Source: Fasciola hepatica
Lineage: Eukaryota; Platyhelminthes; Trematoda; Plagiorchiida; Fasciolidae
Reading direction: 5' to 3'
Length of the DNA stretch: 64,000 bases
Assembly: GCA_948099385.1 (NCBI GenBank)
Contig: CANUEZ040000014.1
Span: 2,294,001-2,358,000, forward strand
The translations under genes and the position numbers were made by a program. Of this stretch, positions 55,291 to 64,000 are shown in pieces (positions within the stretch are counted from its first letter, which is position 1; every line of letters starts with the position of its first letter). Below the pieces are notes generated by a model. The model searched no databases, was not told the origin of the DNA, and worked only from the letters and a program-made list of their open reading frames with translations.

Positions 55291-55739
55291 GACTTATCTT
55301 GTGTATACACCGCCTGCAGTTTTTAGCCGTACGTACTATGTCGGCATCCAGTTCCGACCACCAGCACGTTAGTCGTGCCGTTGATACCCAAATGCCCTGA
55401 ATTTAGATATGTCAGTATAACAGAAGGAAAAGCTGCAGGACCGACCACAAAGTCCTCAAAGCACGGTAACCCACCAGAAGTGACCGACCAACATTCACGA
55501 AGAGAGTAGAAGTTAGGGAATAGCCGCTCTTCGTCCGACTTCCAACCCTGACGTAGAGCTGGAATGACTGGAACAAAATACGTTTTTTATCCCTCACAGG
55601 ATCTTCAAACGCACCGGTGGTGGTTTTATCAACAAATAATCAGGAGTGGCTGATGGTGGAGATGAATATGGCATTCTGGATAAAAGATCAGCGTGTGGTA
55701 TGTATTTAGAACTACGATGCAGAATATCGTAATCATACG

Positions 55740-56090
55740 AGCTAACCGAAACAATTTATCACTGAACCACTTCAGCTGATGATTTCGACAATGAATGGTG
55801 TGGATGACGGATGAACTGCAATGCCTCATGGTTAGTAACTATGGTGAACTTCTGACCAAATAAATATTTGTGCGAAAGTTTGACGGCCCAGTGAATATAC
55901 TCGTTTGACTTTAGTGAGATTCCTAGAGACCCAAACGACCGGCCCATCTCATTGTTCAAGGACGTCACCTTTGCCCATAGCAGAGGCATCAGTAATAACA
56001 ACTGGGTGGTCTTTCGGAGAAAAAGGTTCAAGAACAAGGCCGCATTGTAGGTAAGATAGCAACTTGCGAAGGGTATTTTCATGAGCTTTA
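55740..56090 (-). pseudogene. Ty3/Gypsy RNase H remnant
   Basis: The - strand frame reads ISLKSNEYIHWAVKLSHKYLFGQKFTIVTNHEALQFI, the counterpart of gypsy E.LA.VWA...F..YL.G..F.I.TDH..L. The Asp of TDH is Asn here. It is preceded by a piece resembling the RT-RNase H connection. Confidence 0.75.
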
Positions 56091-56329
56091 TTCCAAAAGA
56101 AGGAATTGGTGAAATGAATTTTGGGCAGATAACTGCACTTCTGGCAAAAATTGGAACGAAGCTAGCATAATACTAAAGAATACCAAGAATAGAATGTAAT
56201 TCATAAGTTTTCGTGGGTAAAGATACGTCAGTTGTCGGGGCTGAACGTGTTGGGTTCGGAGAGGAGCCTCTAGCATTATTAATTTAATTAGGACACGAGA
56301 ACTCACAGACACCGAAAATAAACTTGTCT

Positions 56330-56830
56330 GGGCTATCGAAAACGTTTAAATTATTGAATTGCCTCAAGAAACAACGAAGACGACGGTCGTGTATAGCTGA
56401 AGTGGAACCATGGAAAATAATATCACTTTGGCATGAATTGACACCTTCAAGACCTTAAACAATATGGTTGGGAGACTGTTAAAAAAGTATCAGACCAGAC
56501 TTTGAGACCAAAATGCAGAAAGTTTTATCAAAATAAACCGAATTCAGTGTTGGTGATAGTTACTGCACCGGGTTCCTCATCCAGGGGTATTTGCATGTAT
56601 GCATCTTTTAAGTCAGTCTTCGAGAATACGGTGAATTCCGCAGGTTGGCGGAACTCCGCTTCGGGTTCTTGATTTTGCATGTACGCTGTAATAAGCTTTT
56701 ATTCGCCGTCAGTCAGTAGTCACCGCGAATCCGTGGTGGCTTTTCAGCAGATTTTAAAGGAGTGACAAACGATGTGGCCCAGTCAGACGACTCCACAGGG
56801 CTAATACTTCCTCCCTAACACATGGACTAC
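56330..56830 (-). pseudogene. Ty3/Gypsy reverse transcriptase remnant
   Basis: On the - strand, SPVESSDWATSFVTPLKS then PPRIRGDY matches the start of gypsy RT (S.WASP.V.V.KK...R.C.DYR). It continues to an EFAVFSKTDLKDAYMQIP-like catalytic stretch near 56620-56580. The later palm motif is not readable. Frameshifted throughout. Confidence 0.65.
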
Positions 56831-57059
56831 GGTGCTTGGCCGACAGGCTCCCTCCAACCACGAGAAATTATTCTGCGCTTAAGAAAGATGGGATCGTTAG
56901 GTATCTCTAACCCTACTCCAGGAATGTGCGTTCCACCAGAGTCCTCAGAACTTTGTAAAACAAGTTGTTATGTATCCAGTAAACCTGGTGAAGAAGCTAA
57001 GAAAGTGCCGTCATTGTGCAATTTAAGAAGAACTTGCAAACCGAGAACTGGAGATCCTG

Positions 57060-57330
57060 AATCAGAAACCGATGATTGGCATTCAGTAAGATCGGAGTCA
57101 AGCAACTGAATTGGAACCATGCAAGAAGCAACAAGTGGGAGCTTGTGTTCGGTAATATCTCCAATAGTCACCCTGGTAGGATCAACCTTAGCTGTGGATT
57201 AAAGAATCCAGGGCCTGACGTGAAATTATGGATTCTACACTCCCAGGGTCAACAGTAAAAGTGTGCTTGACACCCTCTGGAGTATGCGGTTTCCGGTTAA
57301 CGCATGAGACTTTCTTTGGAAACGAGATCT
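57060..57330 (-). pseudogene. Possible Gypsy protease region
   Basis: The stretch lies between the gag and RT fossils where the protease belongs. A - strand segment near 57330-57360 reads FLLDTGFSTL, consistent with an aspartic-protease D-T-G motif in a decayed context. Otherwise little is conserved. Confidence 0.45.
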
Positions 57331-57520
57331 AAAGTGAGTGTCGAAAAACCGGTATCAAGCAAAAAAGTGTCGGATGATGCTAAATGGATCGTCAGTTGAT
57401 TCCCGGGCGACTTCTTCGAACAACTTTAATATGAATAAACTGACCACAGGCAGGGCAAGTAGCCAGTCGACAGGGACATCTGAAACGGAAAAGCACCTGA
57501 CCACGAGAAATATAATAGCC

Positions 57521-58100
57521 TTAACTTAAACTTGCGTGCTTAGATTTCGAATATGTGGATTGCTGAGTTATGGGCTGGTTGCCACGATAATTCATTGGTT
57601 TTATCAAAAGCGGCAATTTTTTGCTGGATCGCTCGCCTTGATTTTTAGTGGAATTGAACAGTACGAACTCTAAAACGGCTCTTGAGTCTTTTACATCCTG
57701 ATATTGTTCACGAATTTGGCGAATTTGGTGAAAGGCCTGATCAGTTGAAAGCAACAGCTTCAGTTGCAAATCTGCAAAGTTGATTCTTGCAATCAGGCGA
57801 TCACGCATGTGATCCTTCGACTGGGGCTGTAATCTCACTTCACTGCTTGTGTCTACCGTTGAAGAATGAATTCGAGTAATGACAGGTTTTCAAGTCTAGC
57901 GAGACAGTTAACTTTGACCCTTTGAGCAGCAAAGAAAATGACTGGCTTGGATTTCAAAGAATAATGGCCTTGCGTACGATAAACTGATGGGAGGATACGG
58001 AAAAGACAGATTTTTCAGGAAACCGTATGCGTCATTTCCAATGAAATGAAGAAAAAATGCCGTTTTCTCCGCATCATCCAAATGATTTCGGGCCAAACAC
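57521..58100 (-). pseudogene. Ty3/Gypsy gag remnant
   Basis: Two frames. 57908-58096 has DAEKTAFFLHFIGNDAYGFLKNLSFP and 57521-57838 has KDHMRDRLIARINFADLQLKLL. The pattern (K..FFL..IG..AY.LL..L..P, later LRDRL..GI....+Q..LL) is the capsid-like gag common in flatworm and other animal gypsy elements. A frameshift separates them. Confidence 0.7.
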
Positions 58101-58234
58101 CTAACGTTTCATGTAATCCTCGACCTGTCGGGATGTAAAATTTATATCAATAAGTTCTACTTCAGAATCTGTAGTAGTTCAATTCATCTGCACAACACCA
58201 AACGTAAAATCCAATGGATTGATTGGGCTTGACC

Positions 58235-58390
58235 CCGCTCGAAACTATTGGGAATGAAGTGCTTGCAATACCGAATAAAAAGTGGCGTAAAACTTTGTGT
58301 ACAAGGTACCACGTACCGTACAGGTAAGTAATAAAACAGAGAAGATACAATAAAACAAAACGGAAAGACCCGTTTCTAAATATCACGGGA
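58235..58390 (-). repeat. Gypsy 5' LTR remnant
   Basis: Lies just upstream (in element orientation) of the gag remnant and shares the CACGTACCGTACAGGTAAGT core near 58312 with 53728. Confidence 0.6.
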
Positions 58391-58539
58391 CTCCTATTAA
58401 CAGCCAAGCATTCGACTCAGTGGGTCAAAAACCTTACTGGAATCCAAACAACAAACATCCACTGTAGTGCCTCCATCCATTCGTCTTATAGTCCTGCCTG
58501 TAGCAGACCCCAGAAACATTTCAATTCCATATTTCCTTG

Positions 58540-58805
58540 ACATCACTGGCTCATATACACTATTTGCGTGTTTTTATGCAGTGTTTTCACGGACCAACCC
58601 TCGTTTGTTCACGTCTAACGCGCTACTCTGTCATATCCTACTTTGGACCCGCGTGACGCACTTGCTCCCTTCTCGCATGCCGCAATTTGGTCCTCGTTTT
58701 CTGAGTCTCTGTGATAGCATAAATGAGGTTCCTATTTGTTTTATGTCGTTGTCCTGACACTCGTATCAAACAATGATTCATACTCTTCGGAGGAGCGAGC
58801 GTACG
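58540..58805 (+). repeat. Decayed BEL LTR fragment
   Basis: Aligns with the second half of the BEL LTRs in + orientation: CGTGTTTTTATGCAGTG, GGACCAACCCTCGTTTGTTC, GACCCGCGTGACGCAC, GAGTCTCTGTGATAGCATAA. No coding region follows it, so it is a solo or broken LTR. Confidence 0.75.
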
Positions 58806-59905
58806 AAGTTGGTTTGGATTGCTGACACGCGGGTCTGAGTCGAGGGCCACGAGACCTACGTACCACACAAGTCGCCGTATATACTACTCAAGTTTTATTA
58901 ATCTTTTATGTACAACCTTGTGTTTTGCAAAATCGAACCGTTCACCAAGTAGTTCCAATTTCTAGGTACTAGAGGTTTCTCTTTACCACTGGCCGTTGAT
59001 CCTCACCTGGGAGCACCCCAGACTGCATTTTTCTATTTTCACCTTTCAAGGCAAACACTGATGGCGCCCTCCCCTCGATGGCTGGGCATAATACCTGGCC
59101 CACATTTCCCGCTGAAAGTTCAATACCTGCTCGTCATTTCATCGCTATCACATAGGCCCTGCTCTTCAGGACACCTCGCAACCTGGTCGCAAGCTCCTGG
59201 ACTACTCGATCTCTGTGTGGCAGCGCCAATATCACTCAAGCGGAGCCCGTCGGTGCAAGGCGCGATCAGGTCCGCCGCTTTGGCCGGCGCACATCGGGCG
59301 TGCAGGACGTCTGCAACGATGTGCGGGCGCAGCTAGGATGGCGGATCGCACCTCCTGTTACCAAAAATGGTTTCCAGGTTGGGTGTCCAGCGAACGGTCA
59401 GCCCCACCCACTAGCACCGGTTGCGGCAAAAATCATTTATACACCCGAAATGCTGGAACTATGGAACTATCTCCCCCAGTTATCGCCTATTTTTCATCGT
59501 ACTCGTCTCCATCGTTGCCATCTTAACTTACCGCTTCTTACACCCGGCAAAATCTACTTTCCCTAGCACATAATTACCGCGGGATCAAAAGGCCGTTTTC
59601 GTACTCGGCTTACCGTTCATGATCATTTCTCCCGATTATTCGTGCCAAACCACCCGCTTGTCCCATTCGCAAACCTAACCAATCATCGAGATAAAACTCG
59701 CTCTCATTTTATCACAATTATCGATATACTTGCAAGAAGTCACATTCAATGTTGCCATACACTTCCGTCCCACAAAGTCCAAACGGTATATTTCACTGAG
59801 GAATATTTGTCTCCAGAGCGTCCCAAGAGTCGGCGATAGTTTGAAAGTTCGCACTCTCTATCAGTCTTTCTGTTCGCCCACACGGCTGTAGCATTGCAAT
59901 ATCCC
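58806..59905. other. No recognisable gene
   Basis: About 1.1 kb, with a GC-rich part near 59200-59340. Open frames on the + strand in this part have no motif I recognise. Confidence 0.35.
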
Positions 59906-60277
59906 TGTGACGACCGGTAGTGGAAAATCCCCCTAAAACCTTTGCGGTTCAGTGTTTTTCTTACCATCACTTACTTACACTATTGACGTGTCTTTACGAA
60001 CTGTTTGCTTTTATGGACCAATTGCCGTTTGTTCGCACCCAAAGCGCTACTTTGTCATATCCTCGTTCTGGACCTGCGTGACGCACGTGCTCCTTGCTCA
60101 CACGCTGCAATTCGGTTTCTCGTTGTTGAATCCTTGTGATCTCATTATTGAGGTTTGTATCTTTTTGGTGTCATTGTTCATTCAATAATCTAGTATCGTA
60201 GAATATCACGGATAATCGCCTTTTGATTTCGGGATCCGTCGCGAATTTGGCTACGCATTGCTCAAACGTGTGTTACA
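59906..60277 (+). repeat. 5' LTR of the chimeric BEL copy
   Basis: 372 bp, TGTGACGACC to GTGTGTTACA, most like the 377-bp LTRs of the 21-32 kb element. A TGGAAC motif follows at 60296, again 18 nt after the LTR. Confidence 0.9.
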
Positions 60278-60317
60278 ATACTGAATAAATCAATTTGGAA
60301 CGAGAAAATTACACAAA

Positions 60318-61811
60318 ATGCCAAGAAAAGGATCAAAGACATTGGAGGCCGGACAGGAAGTAACACGGCAAGTCCCTGGGGAGGTTTTGGTTACATCCTG
60401 CCAGTGCTAGTTCATGTGTTGATGAGGGAAACATGGATCGTGAGGATGTTGATCTATGTGGGCTGAGAATACTAGACCTACAACAACAGTTGCTATCGGC
60501 TAGACTACAGGCCCAGGAAGCAGAAAAGAAGTGTATACAGAAAGAATACGAGCATGAGACCAGCGACTACGACACTTCCGTAGAGAAGGGTGCAATAAGA
60601 TAGGGAACCCCATGCCAGTCTCCGACTACAAAACACCATCGATCGATTTGCCAAGAGTGGAACTGACGGTTTTCGACGTTTGCGACGTCTACGCAATGGC
60701 CGACCTGGTGATTAAGATACAGAGCTGCTCAATAGCCCTCGAACATTTAGGTTACAGGGCTGACCTAGATGCAATGCACACTTTGGAAGGCATAGTCCGC
60801 CACCTCTCTCCCGAACTACAAGGTCAGTGTGCGGAAGAGGCGGAACGTATAAGCTGAGGCGACCGGGTGGCTAACTTCGAAGACCTGATCGAATACTTGG
60901 ACAAGCAAACCAATATAGCCGACAGCAGGTTTGGTCGACTTATCCGGGACAGCAACCAGGCAAACAAGCCCAGTACTAGCCAGGCTCTAACCCCTGCACA
61001 GGAGCATCCAACATACCAGCCTTGGACCGCTACACATGCCATTTCACGCGATGCCACGGCGCAACCAAATCGCAGATCCTGTGGCGCTATCCATGGACTA
61101 ACAGAATGCCCCAAGTTCGGCAAAGCCACAATAGACGAACGGTGGGGAATGGCGAGGATGGCAGGAGCGTGTTTTATTTGTCTCAACACCACGAACCAGG
61201 CGGCAGCTTGTAGAACAAAGAACAGATGTGGGTACGAGGGCTGCACGGGCAGACACCATCGATTGTTGCACCAGGCGAGAGTAACCTTACCCCAGACGAG
61301 TACCAAACCCAGCGTTATTTGTTCAACGTCACGATCTGCCAGTAAACCGGTACGTTTAGGCGTAGTGGCCGTGGAAGTAGTGACTCCAACTGGGGTGGTC
61401 AAAGCAGTGGCCTTCATAGATAGTGGCTCGGATAACACCCTGGTAGGGAAGGAGTTCGCAGAGAGATATGGGATCAGAGGGAATCAATTTTCATTAGCAG
61501 TGAGCACAGTGAGTGGCACCGAAGTCACCCAGTCGACCAAACTCCACCTACAACTCATTTCCTTGGTCAGCAACGATAGAGCAGAAACTCTAGAAGCATT
61601 CACCATAAAGGACCTGCCGATGAGAGCACCTCAGTCAGTGCAATCGATTCTGACTCGGTGGCCGCATCTCGACGGGGTTGCGATCGAGGAGTGGCAGAAT
61701 AACGAAATTGATCTGCTGATCGGTTACGATATCCCGGAAGCGCATTGGGTACTGGATCAAAGAATGGGAATCCGCAAAGCACCCTATGCAGTACGCACTA
61801 TGTTTGATTGA
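60318..61811 (+). pseudogene. Gag-protease pseudogene of the chimeric copy
   Basis: Starts at ATG 60318 (MPRKGS-like) and is soon frameshifted. Around 60680 an in-frame deletion removes about 88-90 codons of the DUF1759-like gag region: VELTVFD runs straight into VYAMADLVIK. A TGA at 60855-60857 follows AERIS, as in the 21-32 kb copy. Frame 60867-61811 has both zinc-knuckle segments and the protease DSGSD. The protein from NTLVGKEFAERYG onward differs strongly from the other copies, and the frame ends at a stop after RTMFD. Confidence 0.88.
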
Positions 61812-62110
61812 ACTTAATATGGCAGTACAGATTGAAGATGCGGCAAACTAATCCAAATCAACTACACTTCGGCGGAAACGGCGAACACTGAACAGGCATT
61901 CCAACAGCTGTGTACCGCCGAATTTGCCGACCTGGCCATTGATAGAGGTGCTCCATCACGAGAAGATAGGGCGGCTTTGGACATGGTAGCCAAGAACGCC
62001 AAGTATGTAATAGATCGTTTCGAAGCTCCTGTCCCGTGGAGACCCAACATGAAACCTATGCTAAACAGCCGAGAAATGGCTCTGAGAAGATTATGCATCC
62101 TCAAAACCAG
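61812..62110 (+). pseudogene. Pre-RT linker of the second BEL lineage, truncated
   Basis: After a frameshift near 61812-61860 the + strand reads NYTSAETANTEQAFQQL, REDRAALDMVAKNAK and PVPWRPNMKPMLNSREMAL. These align with NYLSAETDRIEYHL, QEDHFALQTVRQGS and PLPWRTPVDPWTDNRNYVL of the intact copy, at much lower identity than gag. BEL similarity ends near 62110. Confidence 0.75.
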
Positions 62111-62690
62111 GCTAATTCATTTACACATTTACCGTATCTCGACCCTTCTGCGACATCGCTGCCACTTGACTCACTCTCTACGTCATGCATTGGTCGCCAG
62201 CTGTTCTCAAATTGACACTGTGCGCTTACTGCAATAACGCATAGCTCATGGCTACATAGTCCCCAGCCAAACAACTCAATTTTTTGATCCTCCTTTATTC
62301 AATTCTTTTTTGTTTTTTTCTTCATCGTTTCTCGTAACGATAGTTTCTCCTGCTGATTTTCAGCCCTCCTCATGTAAATTTTTCAGGTCCCGTTCTCCTC
62401 TACTTGGCTCAGCCAGCTGCTCCATCTGACCTTAACTTTCAAATTTGCCGGCCCCATATCTGAATCCATCTCCGGGTTCACTTAACTCCCTCCATTACTC
62501 TTTGGTGTGCATTCATTTATCTCCCTCTCACCTCCTCTGTATTTCTTCCTACCCCTCTTTGTCTAGCGTATTTCTAAATTTTTCATGAATTTTGTCTGTC
62601 AGTTTCGTCCCTTGTAAAACTTTGATCATGCGTAAGGCATGCTTTGGGTGTCTCCGAAATAGGCTATTGTTATTATTATTAATGATAACG
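62111..62690 (+). mobile_element. CR1-like 3' end truncating the chimeric BEL copy
   Basis: Pyrimidine-rich sequence without coding content. From about 62395 it aligns with 54960-55290. It ends in GATCATGCGTAAGGCATGC (62624) and a TTATTATTATTAATGAT tail (62668-62684). The 5' boundary is approximate. Confidence 0.6.
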
Positions 62691-64000
62691 AGAGATGACG
62701 ACACACCTATCGGTAAATCTATGCCAAAGGGCTAAGCCATTACCTATAGCCAAGCTGGATGGTGGATGCTTAGAGTAAAAGCTGAGAAAAGCAAAGCGCA
62801 TGGGGCAGTAGGCGAAAAGACACATACAGTGGGTATGAAGAGGTGGGCTCCCAAAGACTGTGTACCCTAATATGAGGGGTTGTGAGCGAAATGAAAATGG
62901 AAGTGTTGGCGAAGTCAGTTCATTTCATACAGTGTTAGTAATAAGAACAAAAGGTGGGCAGCAGTCTTTGCACGAACGCCCATACAGCTGAATAGGAGCG
63001 GGTCCCTGATGCCTCCAAGGGACAATAGAATTCCTGGTGATGAGGCAGGAGAAACTTCAGTAGTTTCCCTTGGAAGGCGCTAAAATTACTGTGCAAGGTG
63101 AGGCCTTGTAGGTTCAAGAAAATACGGGCCAAGTGGCTGTTGGTGTAAAAAGTGGAGTGTCTTCTCGAGAATTACACCCGAGGGAACAGCAGCCTTAAAG
63201 GGAATGATCAAAGTAAGTGACTTGATAGAAGGTGCCGTCATATGGCACAAAGTTTCTTGTGGCTTGGGAGGTGCGTGAAGGAATTACTGGCTACAACTAG
63301 TTGATCTGTGACTAAAGCTATCACGGAGGTAGCTGAAAACGGATCGGAGTGCCATGAAAATTCGTGGCTGCACAGCCTACTGACGGAATAGAATAAATGG
63401 TAGGCTGGGGGGTACTCTTTTCATAAAAGCTGACTTCTATCAGCGGATGTTCTTCTTACGCTAGTACCGCCCAACACACAGGCCACTGCATGCTACATTT
63501 TCCCACACCAGTGGCTGATAGGGATAGTCATTGCATACAGAGGGCCGCAAGCAGAAGAGAAAGAAGAATGTGAACTATTCCAGATTCAGCAGAGGAAGCT
63601 GAGCAGGTCACAAAGCCTTATCGCGATGGTGGATATGAATGGTCCAGAGGCAAACTGGAACGGTGAATATACCCCCGAGAGAACCACTGGAGGTGCTATC
63701 GTGACTTGGCTTCACAACCACGCCGTCGAGCAATGAGAAAGAGAATCGACGAGCTTCCCCGTCGAGCAACGTTATTCTACACTGGATCTGTTGATGAGCG
63801 GGTATCGATCTGACATCCTCTTCCCGGAAAAGAGCAATTGCGGAGTCTTGCGAGCAATGTCCGATGTTGGGCGCAACAAGCCGGGACCTGAGTGGGTTCG
63901 GAACTATGTTACAGTAGATGTGAGCCAACTAAAAGCAAAGGCACCAAGCATGTGTTAGTACCCGGAAGTCCCGGAACCATTCGTGAGGAGGGAGGAGCCG
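62691..64000. other. No recognisable gene
   Basis: 1.3 kb to the end of the window. Short frames on both strands show no known motif, and BEL sequence does not resume after the non-LTR 3' end. Confidence 0.4.

Larger units (their letters stand above)
53640..58390 (-). mobile_element. Decayed Ty3/Gypsy LTR retrotransposon
   Basis: Fragments of gag, protease, RT, RNase H and integrase follow in the order expected for the - strand, from 58.1 kb down to 54.2 kb. The order RT-RNase H-integrase and the motif types place it in Ty3/Gypsy. Related blocks near 53640-53810 and 58235-58390 share ACAAGGTA(T/C)CACGTACCG and are taken as LTR remnants; exact LTR ends could not be set. A non-LTR 3' end (about 54590-55290) is inserted in the integrase region. 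Confidence 0.75.
59906..62110 (+). mobile_element. Truncated, chimeric BEL/Pao copy
   Basis: A 5' LTR (59906-60277), leader and gag-protease follow on the + strand. Sequence up to the protease DSG motif is close to the 21-32 kb element. After about 61436 it switches to a clearly different BEL lineage. Recognisable BEL sequence ends near 62110, shortly before the RT, where CR1-like 3' sequence begins. No 3' LTR lies in the window. Confidence 0.85.

Noticed and set aside
59061..59566. Overlapping GC-rich frames of about 90-100 residues
   Set aside because: No motif and no homologous copy; treated as noncoding GC-rich sequence.
63608..63928. 106-residue frame near the window end
   Set aside because: Its translation resembles no family I know and the frame lies in unassigned sequence.

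Overview
The window reads as a transposon graveyard from a repeat-rich metazoan genome. I recognise no host protein-coding gene, tRNA or rRNA. Nearly every supportable feature is a retrotransposon: BEL/Pao LTR elements in several subfamilies, a Ty3/Gypsy LTR element, and CR1/Jockey-like and RTE-like non-LTR fragments. BEL/Pao elements are known only from animals, and this mix of superfamilies is typical of flatworms (trematodes or cestodes). A flatworm host is an inference from element content and was not tested by any search.

Layout. 1-13082 is a BEL/Pao element on the + strand, split by a second, almost identical BEL/Pao element on the - strand (2524-9238). The inner copy has 379-bp LTRs, an uninterrupted 1731-codon gag-pol frame and a perfect 5-bp target duplication (ACCGG) inside the outer copy's reverse transcriptase. 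13083-21104 holds decayed LTR and BEL pol fossils, including two pol ends lying head to head near 17.78 kb. 21105-31761 is an older BEL/Pao element on the - strand with many frameshifts, itself split by a 3.7-kb 5'-truncated CR1-like insertion (22636-26382). 32860-33938 is a diverged LTR interrupted by a 718-bp solo LTR.

34104-38206 is the most unusual element. It is a complete, young, non-autonomous BEL derivative with 359-bp LTRs differing at two positions and a perfect CCGTG target duplication. It keeps one long open frame (843 codons from ATG) that joins gag and protease directly to a scrap of RNase H. The reverse-transcriptase core, integrase and C-terminal domain are absent.

39.8-41.6 kb carries RTE-like fragments in permuted order. 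42.5-44.5 kb is an array of about 570-bp AAACCG-rich units ending in a large near-perfect palindrome. 45.4-48.4 kb holds two CR1/Jockey-type pseudogenes in opposite orientations. 53.6-58.4 kb is a decayed Ty3/Gypsy element on the - strand with a non-LTR 3' end inserted in it. 59906-62110 is a truncated, chimeric BEL copy cut off by another non-LTR 3' end. The remaining stretches show no recognisable coding signal.

How the parts relate. The BEL copies share layout: a short leader with a TGGAAC motif near the LTR, gag with DUF1759-like and zinc-knuckle regions, an aspartic protease, RT, RNase H, integrase and a DUF5641-like tail. The 3' noncoding region contains degenerate repeats of about 140 bp. 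The intact copy could in principle supply enzymes in trans to the non-autonomous one, but their proteins are clearly diverged, so this is only a hypothesis.
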